Shown: piece by piece, positions 56,265 to 64,000 of the stretch
Numbering within the stretch: the stretch's first letter is position 1
How the letters are laid out: each line of letters opens with the position of its first letter
Assembly (NCBI GenBank): GCA_963756575.1
Contig: CAVWOM010000009.1
Span: forward strand, 62,001 to 126,000
From: Palsa-504 sp963756575
GTDB lineage: Bacteria; Actinomycetota; Actinomycetes; Streptosporangiales; Streptosporangiaceae
Direction: 5' to 3'
DNA length: 64,000 bases
Made by a program: the position numbers and the translations under genes
The notes under the pieces: model-generated
Databases searched by the model: none
The model's input: only the letters and a program-made list of their open reading frames with translations
Told to the model about the DNA's origin: nothing

Positions 56265-57038
56265 ATGGGCGATTACCTCAGCGAGCTGTTCTCCCTCGAC
56301 GGCCGGACCGCCGTGGTGACCGGCGGCAGCTCGGGCATCGGCCTGGGTATGGCGCGCGCCCTGGCCCTGGCCGGGGCGCGGACCATCATCGTCGCGCGGG
56401 ACCCGGAGCGGCTCACCGAGGCGGCCACCGCCATCGAGGCCGACGGCGGCGAGGCCGCCTGGTTCAGCGCCGACCTGGCCGACCGGTCCGCGATCGCGGA
56501 CGCCGCCGAGGAGATCACCGAAGCTCACGGCGAGCCTGACATCCTGGTCAACTGCGCCGGGATCAACCTGCGCCCGCCGCTGGCCGAGCTGACCGAAGCC
56601 GACTGGGACCTGACCATGGCGGTGAACCTGACCGCGCCGTTCCTGCTCGGCCAGCGGTTCGGCCCGGCCATGGCGTCCCGCGGCTGGGGCCGGATCATCA
56701 ACGTGACCTCGCAGCAGGCCGGCCGGGCCTTCTCCAACAGCGGCGGGTACGGGGCGTCCAAGGGCGGCCTGGCCTCGCTGACCCGCTCTCAGTCCGAGGC
56801 CTGGGCCAGCGACGGGGTCTGCTGCAACAACGTCTGCCCGGGATTCGTCCCGACCCGGCTCAACGCGCGCGTGGCGAACGACCCGGTGCTGTCGGCCGCG
56901 CTGGCGGGCCGGACCATGGTGGGCCGCAACGGGGACCCCGCTGACTTCGCCGGGGTCACGGTGTTCCTGGCCTCCCGGGCCAGCGACTACGTCACCGGCC
57001 ACACGATCTACGCGGACGGCGGCTTCTCTGCCACCTAG
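56265..57038 (+). CDS. short-chain dehydrogenase/reductase (SDR)
   Basis: The about 257-aa enzyme has the TGGSSGIG cofactor loop (TGGSSGIGLGMARALA), NCAGINLRP, the catalytic Ser in NVTSQQAGRAF and YGASK. The ending ASDYVTGHTIYADGGFSAT is typical of classical SDRs such as gluconate 5-dehydrogenase-like oxidoreductases. ATG 56265 is preferred to TTG 56256. It diverges from parC and ends 4 bp inside the convergent kinase gene. Confidence 0.9.
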   Translation: MGDYLSELFSLDGRTAVVTGGSSGIGLGMARALALAGARTIIVARDPERLTEAATAIEADGGEAAWFSADLADRSAIADAAEEITEAHGEPDILVNCAGINLRPPLAELTEADWDLTMAVNLTAPFLLGQRFGPAMASRGWGRIINVTSQQAGRAFSNSGGYGASKGGLASLTRSQSEAWASDGVCCNNVCPGFVPTRLNARVANDPVLSAALAGRTMVGRNGDPADFAGVTVFLASRASDYVTGHTIYADGGFSAT

Positions 57039-57925
57039 AGAACGGGCCGCGCGCCGATCAGCCCGAGCGCGTGCGCGGCCAGCCGGCAGCCGCTGGCCAG
57101 CGCCTCGCCCGGCGGCTTCTTGTCCAGCCAGGCGGGGATGAAGCCGGCGATGAACGCGTCCCCGGCGCCGGTGCCGTCGGTCACCCGGTCCACCGGCGGC
57201 GCGGGCACCCGCACCGGCGGCCGCCCGTTCGCGTAGAACAGCGCGCCGTCGGCGCCGAGCTTGACCACGACGTGCGGGTACCAGGCGGTCAGCACGCGGG
57301 CCGCCTGCTCCGCGTCATCCCGGCCGGTGAGCACCTTGGCCTGGGCCGCGTTGACGAACAGCAGGACGGCCCCGGAGGACAGCTCGAGGAACGGCTCGGC
57401 CCCGGCCCGCTCCAGCGGGGCCGCGGACGCCGCGTCCACCGACGCGGTCATGTTGGTCCGGCGGGCGTAGTCGACCGCGGCCAGGCCGGCCGCCCGGGCT
57501 CCCTCGGACAGCAGCGTGTACCCCGAGACGTGCAAGTGGGCGCCGGGCACGAACAGGTCGTGCGGCAGGTCGTCGGGGGACAGCGCGGCGTTCGCCCCCG
57601 GGTCGGAGAGCATGGTCCGCTCGCCCTTGTGGGTGACCATCACGACGCAGGTGCCGGTCGGCCGCTCGGGGTCCATCACCAGCCGGGCGTCCACGCCGTA
57701 GCCCATCAGCTCCATGTCGCGATTGCGCCCGGCGATGTCCGCGCCGCGCCGTCCCACGAACGCCACGTCGCCGCCGTCGGCCGCCATCCACGCGGCGATG
57801 TTGGCGCCGGAGCCGCCGCCGTGCATGGTCACGGCCGCGGGCGTATCGCTGCCGCGGGCGAGCGGGAGCGTCGCATGGGCGACCGCGTCGGTCATCAGGT
57901 CGCCAATGACTACAACGCGCGCCAT
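57035..57925 (-). CDS. PfkB family carbohydrate kinase
   Basis: The about 296-aa ribokinase-fold enzyme has the N-terminal GGGSGANIAAWMA motif and the C-terminal DGTGAGDAFIAGF with the catalytic Asp. It phosphorylates a sugar or nucleoside with ATP; the exact substrate cannot be told. ATG 57925 (MARVVVIGDLMTDAV) follows GAGG at 11 nt; GTG 57937 and ATG 57934 lie upstream. With the neighbouring SDR it may form a sugar or polyol module, although the two genes converge. Confidence 0.88.
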   Translation of the reverse strand: MARVVVIGDLMTDAVAHATLPLARGSDTPAAVTMHGGGSGANIAAWMAADGGDVAFVGRRGADIAGRNRDMELMGYGVDARLVMDPERPTGTCVVMVTHKGERTMLSDPGANAALSPDDLPHDLFVPGAHLHVSGYTLLSEGARAAGLAAVDYARRTNMTASVDAASAAPLERAGAEPFLELSSGAVLLFVNAAQAKVLTGRDDAEQAARVLTAWYPHVVVKLGADGALFYANGRPPVRVPAPPVDRVTDGTGAGDAFIAGFIPAWLDKKPPGEALASGCRLAAHALGLIGARPVL

Positions 57926-58094
57926 TCTCGTCATCACCTCATCGCCCGGCCGCAGGTACCACTACGGTAGCGGCCAGCAGGCCAGGGCCGCCAGCGGCCT
58001 CAGCAGACATCGCGGCTGGATGCTCGCGTAACACGCAACCCAGGCCGAGATTGTCACCGGACTGTTACCCGAATCCGGCCCATATACGTCCCAG

Positions 58095-59222
58095 TTACTC
58101 GCTGTCCAGTGACAGTACGCGCCCGGCTACGACGAGCTCTGCCTCCTCGGACTCGGCGGCCAGCGTCCGGTTCAGCCGCCCGAGCTCGTCCCGGAACAGC
58201 CGTCCGGCTGGCGTGGCGGGCACCACTCCGAGCCCGGTCTCGTCGCTCACCGCGACGACGTAAGCGGCCGTCTGCCGCCAGGCCCCGGCCAGCTCCGCGG
58301 TTCTTGCCGCCAGCCGCGCCCGGGCCGCCCCGCCGCCCGCCCAGCTGCCGCCCTCGTCCATGACCGCGGCCAGCCAGGTGCCGATCCCGTCGATCAGCAC
58401 CGCGCCGCGGGCGGTGCGCAGCACGCCGGCCAGGTCGGTCGTCTCGGCCGTCCGCCACCAGGCCGGCCGCCGCGCCCGGTGCGCCGCCACCCGCGCCGCC
58501 CATTCGGGGTCGTCTGCCCCGTCCGGCCCGGTAGCCACGTAGGTCACCTCCGGCTCGCCGGCCACCCGCAGCTCGGCCCGCTCGGATTTACCCGAGCGCG
58601 CCCCGCCCAGTACCAGCACCCGCCGCGTCCCGAGCCCGAAATCATTTTTTACCAAACGGGGCTGGCTCACCACCTCCCCATCCCCCGCCAGCCCCGCCCG
58701 CCAGAACTCGCAGCGCCGCGCCAGCTCCCGTTCCGACGGCACGCGATGGTCAGCGAACGCCACCAGCGTGGCCGTGTCCGCGGTCACCAGCCCGCGAGCC
58801 CGCAGCCAGCCCAGCTGGGCCGGATCACCCAGCAGGTCCAGGAACGCCACGTCATAAGGCGCCGCCCCCGCCGGCGGCGCCGGCACGGCCCCCGGGCCGC
58901 CCGCATACAGCAGCCGCCCCCCGTCCGGCCCGGTCAGGTCCCACCCGCCGGCCCCTCCCGCCTCCCGGTCCGCCACCCGCCGCAACCGGTACCCCGCGCC
59001 CTCCGCGCCCCCGTCCTCGATCCCAAAGCCCCCGTCCTCGGTCCCAAAGCCCCCGTCCTCGCTCCTCGCGTCCCCCGCCCCGATCCGCATGGTTTCATCG
59101 ACGACTATGGCCGACCGTCTGCGTATGTTCCCGGCTGCGGCCTGGCGCAGGCAGGAGGCGCACCGGCAGCCCGGTTCCGGCCAGCCGGAGCTCCCGCCCG
59201 ACCCCTCGACCAGGATCCGCAT
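58095..59222 (-). CDS. cobU: CobU-type adenosylcobinamide kinase/guanylyltransferase with N-terminal MBL-like domain
   Basis: The about 375-aa protein ends with CobU: the P-loop VLVLGGARSGKSERAELRV (about residues 207-225), VTYVATGPDGADDPEWAARV, VLIDGIGTWLAAVMDEGG and VVAVSDETGLGVVPATPAGR. CobU phosphorylates and guanylylates adenosylcobinamide in the nucleotide loop assembly of B12. The first 200 residues begin MRILVEGSGGSSGWPEPGCR CASC, like the start of a metallo-beta-lactamase fold, but the HxHxDH metal motif is not seen, so that domain is probably inactive. It contains a short (E/G)EDGGFG repeat. ATG 59222 overlaps the yjbQ stop by TGATG, so the genes are coupled. Confidence 0.88.
   Translation of the reverse strand: MRILVEGSGGSSGWPEPGCRCASCLRQAAAGNIRRRSAIVVDETMRIGAGDARSEDGGFGTEDGGFGIEDGGAEGAGYRLRRVADREAGGAGGWDLTGPDGGRLLYAGGPGAVPAPPAGAAPYDVAFLDLLGDPAQLGWLRARGLVTADTATLVAFADHRVPSERELARRCEFWRAGLAGDGEVVSQPRLVKNDFGLGTRRVLVLGGARSGKSERAELRVAGEPEVTYVATGPDGADDPEWAARVAAHRARRPAWWRTAETTDLAGVLRTARGAVLIDGIGTWLAAVMDEGGSWAGGGAARARLAARTAELAGAWRQTAAYVVAVSDETGLGVVPATPAGRLFRDELGRLNRTLAAESEEAELVVAGRVLSLDSE
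59015..59066. repeat. 18-bp coding repeat in the cobU fusion linker
   Basis: CCCCCGTCCTCGGTCCCAAAG-like units occur about three times and encode EDGGFG. They lie in the linker between the MBL-like and CobU parts. Confidence 0.7.
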
Positions 59223-59632
59223 CAGCCGAGGAACGACAGGCGGACCTGGCGGTCCGGGTTGTCCACGTTCAGGTCGACCAGGGCGATGGACTGCCAGGTG
59301 CCGAGGGCCAGGCGGCCGCCGATGACCGGAACCGTCGCGTACGGCGGCACGAAGGCCGGCAGGACGTGCGACCGGCCGTGGCCGCGGGACCCGTGCGCGT
59401 GCCGCCAGCGCTCGTCGGCGGGCAGCAGGTCGCCCAGGGCGGCCAGGAGGTCGTCGTCGCTGCGCGCGCCGAGCTCGATCAGCGCGATGCCCGCGGTCGC
59501 GTGCGGCACGAAGACGTGCAGCAGGCCGTCGCCGCCGCCGGACGCGGCGGCGGCGAACTCGGCGCACGCGGGAGTGATGTCCCTGATCGTCTCGCGGCCC
59601 CCGGTGCGTACTTCGATGATCTCCGTCTTCAT
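59222..59632 (-). CDS. yjbQ: YjbQ family protein (secondary thiamine-phosphate synthase type)
   Basis: The about 136-aa protein shows the UPF0047/YjbQ pattern: FVPHATAGIALIELGARSDD, HGRSHVLPAFVPPYATVPVI and LALGTWQSIALVDLNVDNPD, with the metal- and active-site His residues. Family members have weak thiamine-phosphate synthase activity in vitro; the true role is unclear. ATG 59632 (MKTEIIEVRT) is the usual family start; ATG 59644 is possible. The stop overlaps the cobU start. Confidence 0.9.
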   Translation of the reverse strand: MKTEIIEVRTGGRETIRDITPACAEFAAAASGGGDGLLHVFVPHATAGIALIELGARSDDDLLAALGDLLPADERWRHAHGSRGHGRSHVLPAFVPPYATVPVIGGRLALGTWQSIALVDLNVDNPDRQVRLSFLG

Positions 59633-59655
59633 GCCCCGGATCATAGGGTGCTGTC

Positions 59656-60582
59656 ATGCGCCCGAGTCCAGCGGTGCTCGCTTCCTTCGGCGTCCAGGCC
59701 GGCGCCGATCCGGTACCGCTGCCCGGCGGCCAGGGCACCTCCTGGCGGGCCGGCGAGCTGGTCCTGAAGCCGGCCGGCGACCCGCGGGTGGCGCGCTGGA
59801 CGGCCGGGCTGTACCTGAGCCTGTCCGGTTTGGCCGATCCCGGCTTCCGTGTTCCCCGGCCGCTGCGCACCGTGCCCGCCAGCAGGGCGGCGGGAAACGA
59901 AGCGACGGGAGAAGAAGCGGCGGGGGACTGGATCGCGGCCGACCCGGTGACCGGCGCCTGGGTGGCCTGGCGGTGGCTGCCGGGCGAGCCGGCCGACTGG
60001 GCGGGCCGCTCGCCGTCCTGGCCGCGGCTGATCGAGGCAAGCCGGGCCTTCCACGCGGCGCTGGCCGGCCGGGCCGCGCCGCCCTGGCTGGGGACGGACG
60101 GCAGCCCCTGGACGACGGGGGACCAGGTGGCGTGGGGCGAGCGTGACCCCGGCAGCGTCCTCGCCGGCGCGACGGAGCCGCTGGCCGGACAGCTGCGGAG
60201 CCTGCTTGCGGCGCTGCGGCCGGTGTCCCTGCCCGCTCAGCTCATCCACGGTGACCTGGGCGGAAACGTGCTCTTCGCCGACGGCGAGCCGCCCGCCATC
60301 ATCGATTTCTCGCCTTACTGGAGGCCCGCCGGACTGCCCCTGGCCGTGGCCGCGGTGGACGCGCTGATGTGGGCAGGGGCCGACCCCGCGATCCTCGGCC
60401 CGCTGGCGATCCAGGACGGATCCGGGCCGGCCGGCTTCGGCCAGCTGCTAGCCCGCGCGCTGGTGTACCGGCTTGTCACCGAGGTCATCTTCCGGCGCGG
60501 CGCTCCGGCCGCGCTCGGCGCGGTCGCGCGGGCCGCCCGGCCGGTGACCGGCCTGGTCCTGGGGTACCTGGCCTTAGGGTGA
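59656..60582 (+). CDS. TIGR02569 family, aminoglycoside-phosphotransferase-like protein
   Basis: The 308-aa protein has a kinase-like fold with QLIHGDLGGNVLFADGEPPA and IIDFSPYWRPAGLPLAVAAV (residues about 195-235), the HxD and D-F catalytic and metal motifs of APH enzymes. The family TIGR02569 occurs in actinomycetes, and its substrate is unknown. It diverges from yjbQ. Confidence 0.85.
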   Translation: MRPSPAVLASFGVQAGADPVPLPGGQGTSWRAGELVLKPAGDPRVARWTAGLYLSLSGLADPGFRVPRPLRTVPASRAAGNEATGEEAAGDWIAADPVTGAWVAWRWLPGEPADWAGRSPSWPRLIEASRAFHAALAGRAAPPWLGTDGSPWTTGDQVAWGERDPGSVLAGATEPLAGQLRSLLAALRPVSLPAQLIHGDLGGNVLFADGEPPAIIDFSPYWRPAGLPLAVAAVDALMWAGADPAILGPLAIQDGSGPAGFGQLLARALVYRLVTEVIFRRGAPAALGAVARAARPVTGLVLGYLALG

Positions 60583-60615
60583 GGATCAGGTAACCCCAGG
60601 AAGGGGAGGTGGGGC

Positions 60616-61719
60616 ATGACGGAGGTCTCCTCGTCGGACGGGACCCGGCTGCGGCTGGCCCGGCAGGCCCGTGGCCTGTCCCAGCAGCAGCTGGCCGGCG
60701 TGGCCGGTGTCACCCGGCAGGCGGTGTCCGCCGTCGAGTCGGGTCACTCCGATCCCTCGCTGCGGGTCGCGCTCGGCCTGGCCCGGGCGCTCGGCGTGAC
60801 GGTCGAGGAGCTGTTCGGTCCGGGCGAACCCGGCGACCCGGTGCTGGCGCAGCCGGTAGCGCCGCCCGGCGGCCCCGGTTCCCGGGTCGCGCTGGCCGCC
60901 GTGGGCGACCGGTTCGTCGCGCTGCCGCTGCACGCCGACACGGCCGCCCGGCTCGGCTTCGGCCCGGCCGGCGGCCTGGTGGCCAGCCCGTCACCGGGCG
61001 CCGGCGGCCAGGTGCCGGTGCGGCCGATCGGGCCGCCGCGGCCCACGGTCGTTGTGGCCGGCTGCGACCCGGCCCTGCCGCTGCTCGAGACGCCGCTCGC
61101 CCTGCTCGACCCGCCGCTGGCGTTCACCTGGTGGCCGTGCGGCAGCGGCGAGGCCCTGCGGCTGGCCGCCGCCGGGCTGGTGCACGCCGCGGGAGTACAC
61201 CGTGTCGACCTGGGGGAGGGGCCGGGCGCGGAGGCCGCGGCCCGCATACCCGGCGGCGCCGAGGCGGTCGGGTTCGCCTCCTGGCGCGAGGGCCTGGTGG
61301 TCCGGCCGGGAACAGCGGTCCGCGGGCTCGACGACGTCGCCCGGCAGGGACTGCGGCTAGTCAACCGCGAGCCGGGCGCGCAGGCACGCGTGCTGCTCGA
61401 CCGGGAACGGCGGCGGCTGCGCCTGGACCCGGCCGAGCTGCCCGGCTACGACACCCGGGCCTCCGGCCACCTGCAGGTGGCGGCGGCCATCGCCGGCGGC
61501 CTCGCCGACGCCGGGGTGTCGAGCGAGCCGGCCGCGCTGGCGTACGGCCTGGACTTCATCCCGCTGGCGCAGGAGCGCTTCGACCTGCTGCTGCCGGCCA
61601 AGCACGCCGCGTCCCGCGAGGTCCAGGGCTTGCTGAAGGTGCTCACCTCGCCGTGGCTGCTGGCCGAGCTGGCCAGCCTGCCCGGCTACGACGCCGCCTG
61701 CTGCGGCGAGCGCGCCTGA
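60616..61719 (+). CDS. XRE HTH regulator fused to a periplasmic-binding-protein-like domain
   Basis: The 367-aa protein starts with an XRE helix-turn-helix (LRLARQARGLSQQQLAGVAG, VTRQAVSAVESGHSDPSLRV) and continues with a type 2 binding-protein domain of the PBP-like/ModE-associated class (PTVVVAGCDPALPLLETPLA, GYDTRASGHLQVAAAIAGGL). Such regulators often respond to molybdate or a similar anion. AAGGGGAGG precedes ATG 60616. No transporter is next to it, so the ligand is unknown. Confidence 0.87.
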   Translation: MTEVSSSDGTRLRLARQARGLSQQQLAGVAGVTRQAVSAVESGHSDPSLRVALGLARALGVTVEELFGPGEPGDPVLAQPVAPPGGPGSRVALAAVGDRFVALPLHADTAARLGFGPAGGLVASPSPGAGGQVPVRPIGPPRPTVVVAGCDPALPLLETPLALLDPPLAFTWWPCGSGEALRLAAAGLVHAAGVHRVDLGEGPGAEAAARIPGGAEAVGFASWREGLVVRPGTAVRGLDDVARQGLRLVNREPGAQARVLLDRERRRLRLDPAELPGYDTRASGHLQVAAAIAGGLADAGVSSEPAALAYGLDFIPLAQERFDLLLPAKHAASREVQGLLKVLTSPWLLAELASLPGYDAACCGERA

Positions 61720-61803
61720 GGGTCAGCCCGGATGGCCGGGCGGAGGCCGGGCTGAGCGTGTTTGGGCCGATCGGTCACCTATCGCTGCCTGATTTCTCCT
61801 ACG

Positions 61804-63546
61804 GTGGTGAGCGTGAGGCAGCAGCGGGGGCGCGTGATCTCCGGGCGAGCACGGCGTGTGCCCGTCCGGATCCGGCTGGGCCGCCGCCGGGCCGGTCGCC
61901 TCAAGCCAGGCCGGCTCCGGTTCGGGACCGCGGGCCGCTCGCCGCGCCTGCGGCGCTGGGTGCTGGCCGCCGTGCTGGTCGGCGTGGCCCTGGTGCCCTA
62001 CCCGGTGACGGGCGCGACCGGGGCGCCGCCCATAGCGGCGTGCCGCGGCGGCGGCTGCCGGACCGGGGCCGTGCCGAGCATGGTCAGGTGGACGGCCCCG
62101 CTGCCGGGGACGTGGGTGGCGGCTCCCGGGCTGACCGGCACCACGCCGTCTTCCGGGCTGGCCTACGCCGGGATCGGCGGCGGTGTCGCCGCAGTCGGCG
62201 TGGGGCTGACCGTGTACGCCTACTCGGCCACGACCGGCGCTCTCGAGTGGCAGGAAGAACTGGCCGGTTTCCCGGCCGGCGCCGCCATCGTGTCCGTGCG
62301 CGCCTGGCCGGGCGAGGTGACCGCGGGTATCTCGTACCGGCCCGCGGGCCGCGGGCCGCAGCGCACCGAAGTGGTCATCTCCACCGCCGGCCCGTCGGCG
62401 GGCACGGTGACCGGCCGGTACCCGGCCGGGACCTTCGGCGGGGCGGTAGCGGGCAGCCGCACCTACACGGTCGTCGTCGGGGCCGCCGCGGTCACCAGCT
62501 ACGACAACGCGACGGGGCACGTCCGCTGGCAGCGGCCTGCCGGCCCGGTGGCGCAGGCGTGGCGCACCGACGGGAACTGGCTCTACATGGCCGAATCGGC
62601 GGGCGGGTTCGTGGATTCGGCCCCGGTCACCGCGCTGCGCCGGATCGACCTGACCACCGGGGCCGAACTGGTCGTCCGCCCGCTCGAGGGCCCCTCGTTC
62701 ACCGGCGCGCTCAGTACCGCCTTCGACGACGCGGTGCTGTTCTCCTCGGCCGCCGGGGTGACCGCGTACAGCGGCGCCACGGGGGCCCGGCTGTGGTCCG
62801 CCCGCGGGGCCGTGCCCGAGGGCACCGACCTGCATCCGCGCCGCGTCTACCTCACCGAGGGGACCAGCCTGGTCGGCGTCGACCCGCAGAGCGGCCGGGT
62901 CGAGGCGACCGCCTCGGGTTCCGCGGTCAACGGGGCGGCCGGGGTCTACGTGGTCAGGAACGGAGTGGCGCTCGGCCTCGACCAGGGCGGAAACGGGGAT
63001 GCCTGGGGCCTGGACCTCGCCGTGGAGCGGATCACGCTGGCGGCGGCGGGGCTGCCCTGGCCGCACTACTTCGTCGACCTCGGCGGCGTGGGCGGCAGCG
63101 CCGATCCGGCCGGCAACCTAGTGGTCATCGCGGCCTGCAAGCAGCTGGCGCCGACCCCGCCAGTCTCCCCGAGCCCGTCCGGCTCCCCGAGCCCGTCCGG
63201 CCCCGCGCCGCCCGACGCCAGCCCGTCCGCTCCCTCGGCATCCTCGGCGTCCTCGGCCACCGGCTCAGCGTCCTCGGCCACCGGCTCAGCGTCCTCGGCC
63301 ACCGGCTCGGCGTCCTCGGCCACCGGCTCGGCGTCCTCGGCCACCGGCTCGGCGTCCTCGGCCACCGGCTCAGTACTCCCAGCCTCGGCAACCCCGGTCT
63401 CCGGCGCTCCCGCCACCTCGGCCGGCACCTCCGCTTCTTCCGCCCAGCCCGGTTCCTCCGCTTCTGGCCCTGGCCCCAGCCCGTCCGCGACGGCCGGATC
63501 CGGCCAGGGCTGCCTGCACCCTGAGCTCATCGCCCTCAAGTTGTAG
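61804..63546 (+). CDS. membrane-anchored PQQ-like beta-propeller protein with Ser/Ala repeat tail
   Basis: The about 580-aa protein has a basic start (GRRRAGRLKPGRLRFGTAGR), one membrane segment (residues about 55-75, WVLAAVLVGVALVPYPVTGA) and an outer beta-propeller with repeats such as VYAYSATTGALEWQEELAGF, SYDNATGHVRWQRPAGPVAQ and AYSGATGARLWSARGAVPEG. The tail has six perfect (SASSATG) units and further Ser/Ala/Pro. Propellers of this sort are often scaffolds rather than quinoprotein enzymes. GTG 61804, 61807 or 61813 may be the start. Confidence 0.8.
   Translation: MVSVRQQRGRVISGRARRVPVRIRLGRRRAGRLKPGRLRFGTAGRSPRLRRWVLAAVLVGVALVPYPVTGATGAPPIAACRGGGCRTGAVPSMVRWTAPLPGTWVAAPGLTGTTPSSGLAYAGIGGGVAAVGVGLTVYAYSATTGALEWQEELAGFPAGAAIVSVRAWPGEVTAGISYRPAGRGPQRTEVVISTAGPSAGTVTGRYPAGTFGGAVAGSRTYTVVVGAAAVTSYDNATGHVRWQRPAGPVAQAWRTDGNWLYMAESAGGFVDSAPVTALRRIDLTTGAELVVRPLEGPSFTGALSTAFDDAVLFSSAAGVTAYSGATGARLWSARGAVPEGTDLHPRRVYLTEGTSLVGVDPQSGRVEATASGSAVNGAAGVYVVRNGVALGLDQGGNGDAWGLDLAVERITLAAAGLPWPHYFVDLGGVGGSADPAGNLVVIAACKQLAPTPPVSPSPSGSPSPSGPAPPDASPSAPSASSASSATGSASSATGSASSATGSASSATGSASSATGSASSATGSVLPASATPVSGAPATSAGTSASSAQPGSSASGPGPSPSATAGSGQGCLHPELIALKL
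63240..63375 (+). repeat. 21-bp tandem repeat in the propeller gene tail
   Basis: Six nearly identical 21-bp units (TCCTCGGCCACCGGCTC plus GCG and a variable codon) encode SASSATG. The unit is a multiple of three. Confidence 0.9.
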
Positions 63547-63705
63547 CACTTAACGTAGCACATTTTTCCTCTGCCTCGATGGCCTGGGGTAATACGGTTC
63601 CCGCTCCGGTGGATGGAGTTCCTGAGCCCGGGTAGGCCCTTCCCGGCAACGACCCCCAGCGCGGTGGAGATTAACGTGGTACGTGAATGCCGGTGAAGGT
63701 GGAAG

Positions 63706-64000
63706 GTGAGGACGATCGCGAGAAAACGTCAGGCTGACCCGGACGCGCCGCACGTAGTCATCTGCGGGGCTGGGTTCGGCGGCCTGTCCGCCGTCCGTGG
63801 GCTCACCCGTGCGGGCTTGCGGGTGACCCTGGTGGACGGCCACCTTTACAGCACCTTCCAGCCGCTGCTCTACCAGGTCGCCACGGCGGGCCTGAACCCC
63901 GGCGACGTGTCCTATCCGGCGGGCGGCTTCGTGCGGCGCTACGGGGCGGTCTTCCGGCGCGGGGAACTGGCCGCGATCGACCCGGCGTCCCGCCGCGTCA
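63706..64000 (+). CDS. ndh: type II NADH dehydrogenase, N-terminal part (runs off the window)
   Basis: From GTG 63706 (GAAGG at 63695) the frame is open to the end. It reads PHVVICGAGFGGLSAVRGLT, the FAD-binding GxGxxG, then VTLVDGHLYSTFQPLLYQVA TAGLNPGDVSYPAGGFVRRY, the pattern of NDH-2 (HxYHTFQPLLYQVATAGL in the family). It would oxidise NADH at the membrane without proton pumping. The stop lies beyond base 64000. Confidence 0.88.
   Translation, partial: MRTIARKRQADPDAPHVVICGAGFGGLSAVRGLTRAGLRVTLVDGHLYSTFQPLLYQVATAGLNPGDVSYPAGGFVRRYGAVFRRGELAAIDPASRRV

Noticed and set aside
60609..63524. A 971-codon plus-strand frame spanning the HTH regulator and the propeller gene
   Set aside because: It is Arg/Gly/Ala-rich in the wrong frame and runs through two well-supported genes with clear domains.

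Overview
The window is about 64 kb of very GC-rich chromosome from an actinomycete (Actinomycetota). The support is gene content and order: lexA next to a LysM gene, then nrdR-nrdJ, a principal sigma factor with an acidic N-terminus, a DUF7455 protein and a parE/parC topoisomerase pair. The lexA-nrdR-nrdJ ... hrdB-parY-parX order is the one I know from Streptomyces. Family content (tmsA/tmsB, a two-domain CbxX-like ATPase, a TIGR02569 protein) also fits an actinomycete. I cannot assign a genus.

Layout. 1-7 kb: end of a DUF4192 gene, the 10-methyl fatty acid pair tmsA-tmsB, and a convergent KS-AT protein whose catalytic residues are nearly all replaced. 7-16 kb: leuS behind a Leu-rich leader peptide and terminator, then lexA (divergent from a LysM gene across several LexA-box-like sites), nrdR and B12-dependent nrdJ. 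16-22 kb: PspC protein, membrane glycosyltransferase, a decayed region, a lipoprotein sulfatase, and a divergent reductase/TetR pair. 22-27.5 kb: a four-gene operon (subtilisin-like protease, ECF-type sigma factor, small beta-sandwich protein, TPR-CHAT protease), the best candidate for a poorly described system. 27.7-35.5 kb: small reductase/regulator/efflux modules (TetR, MarR-MFS, MerR), mostly with recognisable dyad operators. 35.5-45.5 kb: palindromic repeats, an amidohydrolase, a double AAA+ ATPase, a fused 5-oxoprolinase and an unknown 544-aa protein. 45.5-57 kb: PAS-GAF-SpoIIE phosphatase, principal sigma factor, structured intergenic DNA, DUF7455, parE, parC, SDR. 57-64 kb: PfkB kinase, a CobU fusion coupled to YjbQ, a TIGR02569 protein, an HTH/PBP regulator, a PQQ-propeller membrane protein, and the start of a type II NADH dehydrogenase.

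How the genes connect. The lexA-nrd block joins DNA damage control to deoxynucleotide supply; NrdJ needs adenosylcobalamin and cobU at the right end belongs to cobamide salvage. sigA, parE and parC form the housekeeping core. The CHAT operon would link a cytoplasmic serine protease to a dedicated sigma factor and a second protease, which suggests a proteolytic signalling or self-killing pathway; this is inference.

Data quality. leuS, nrdJ and the 5-oxoprolinase gene carry single-base frameshifts (two of the four at homopolymers) that break otherwise intact conserved proteins, and one quinone reductase has an in-frame TAG. Loss of leuS would be lethal, so some at least are probably sequence errors. 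I saw no tRNA or rRNA genes, CRISPR arrays, transposases or integrases.
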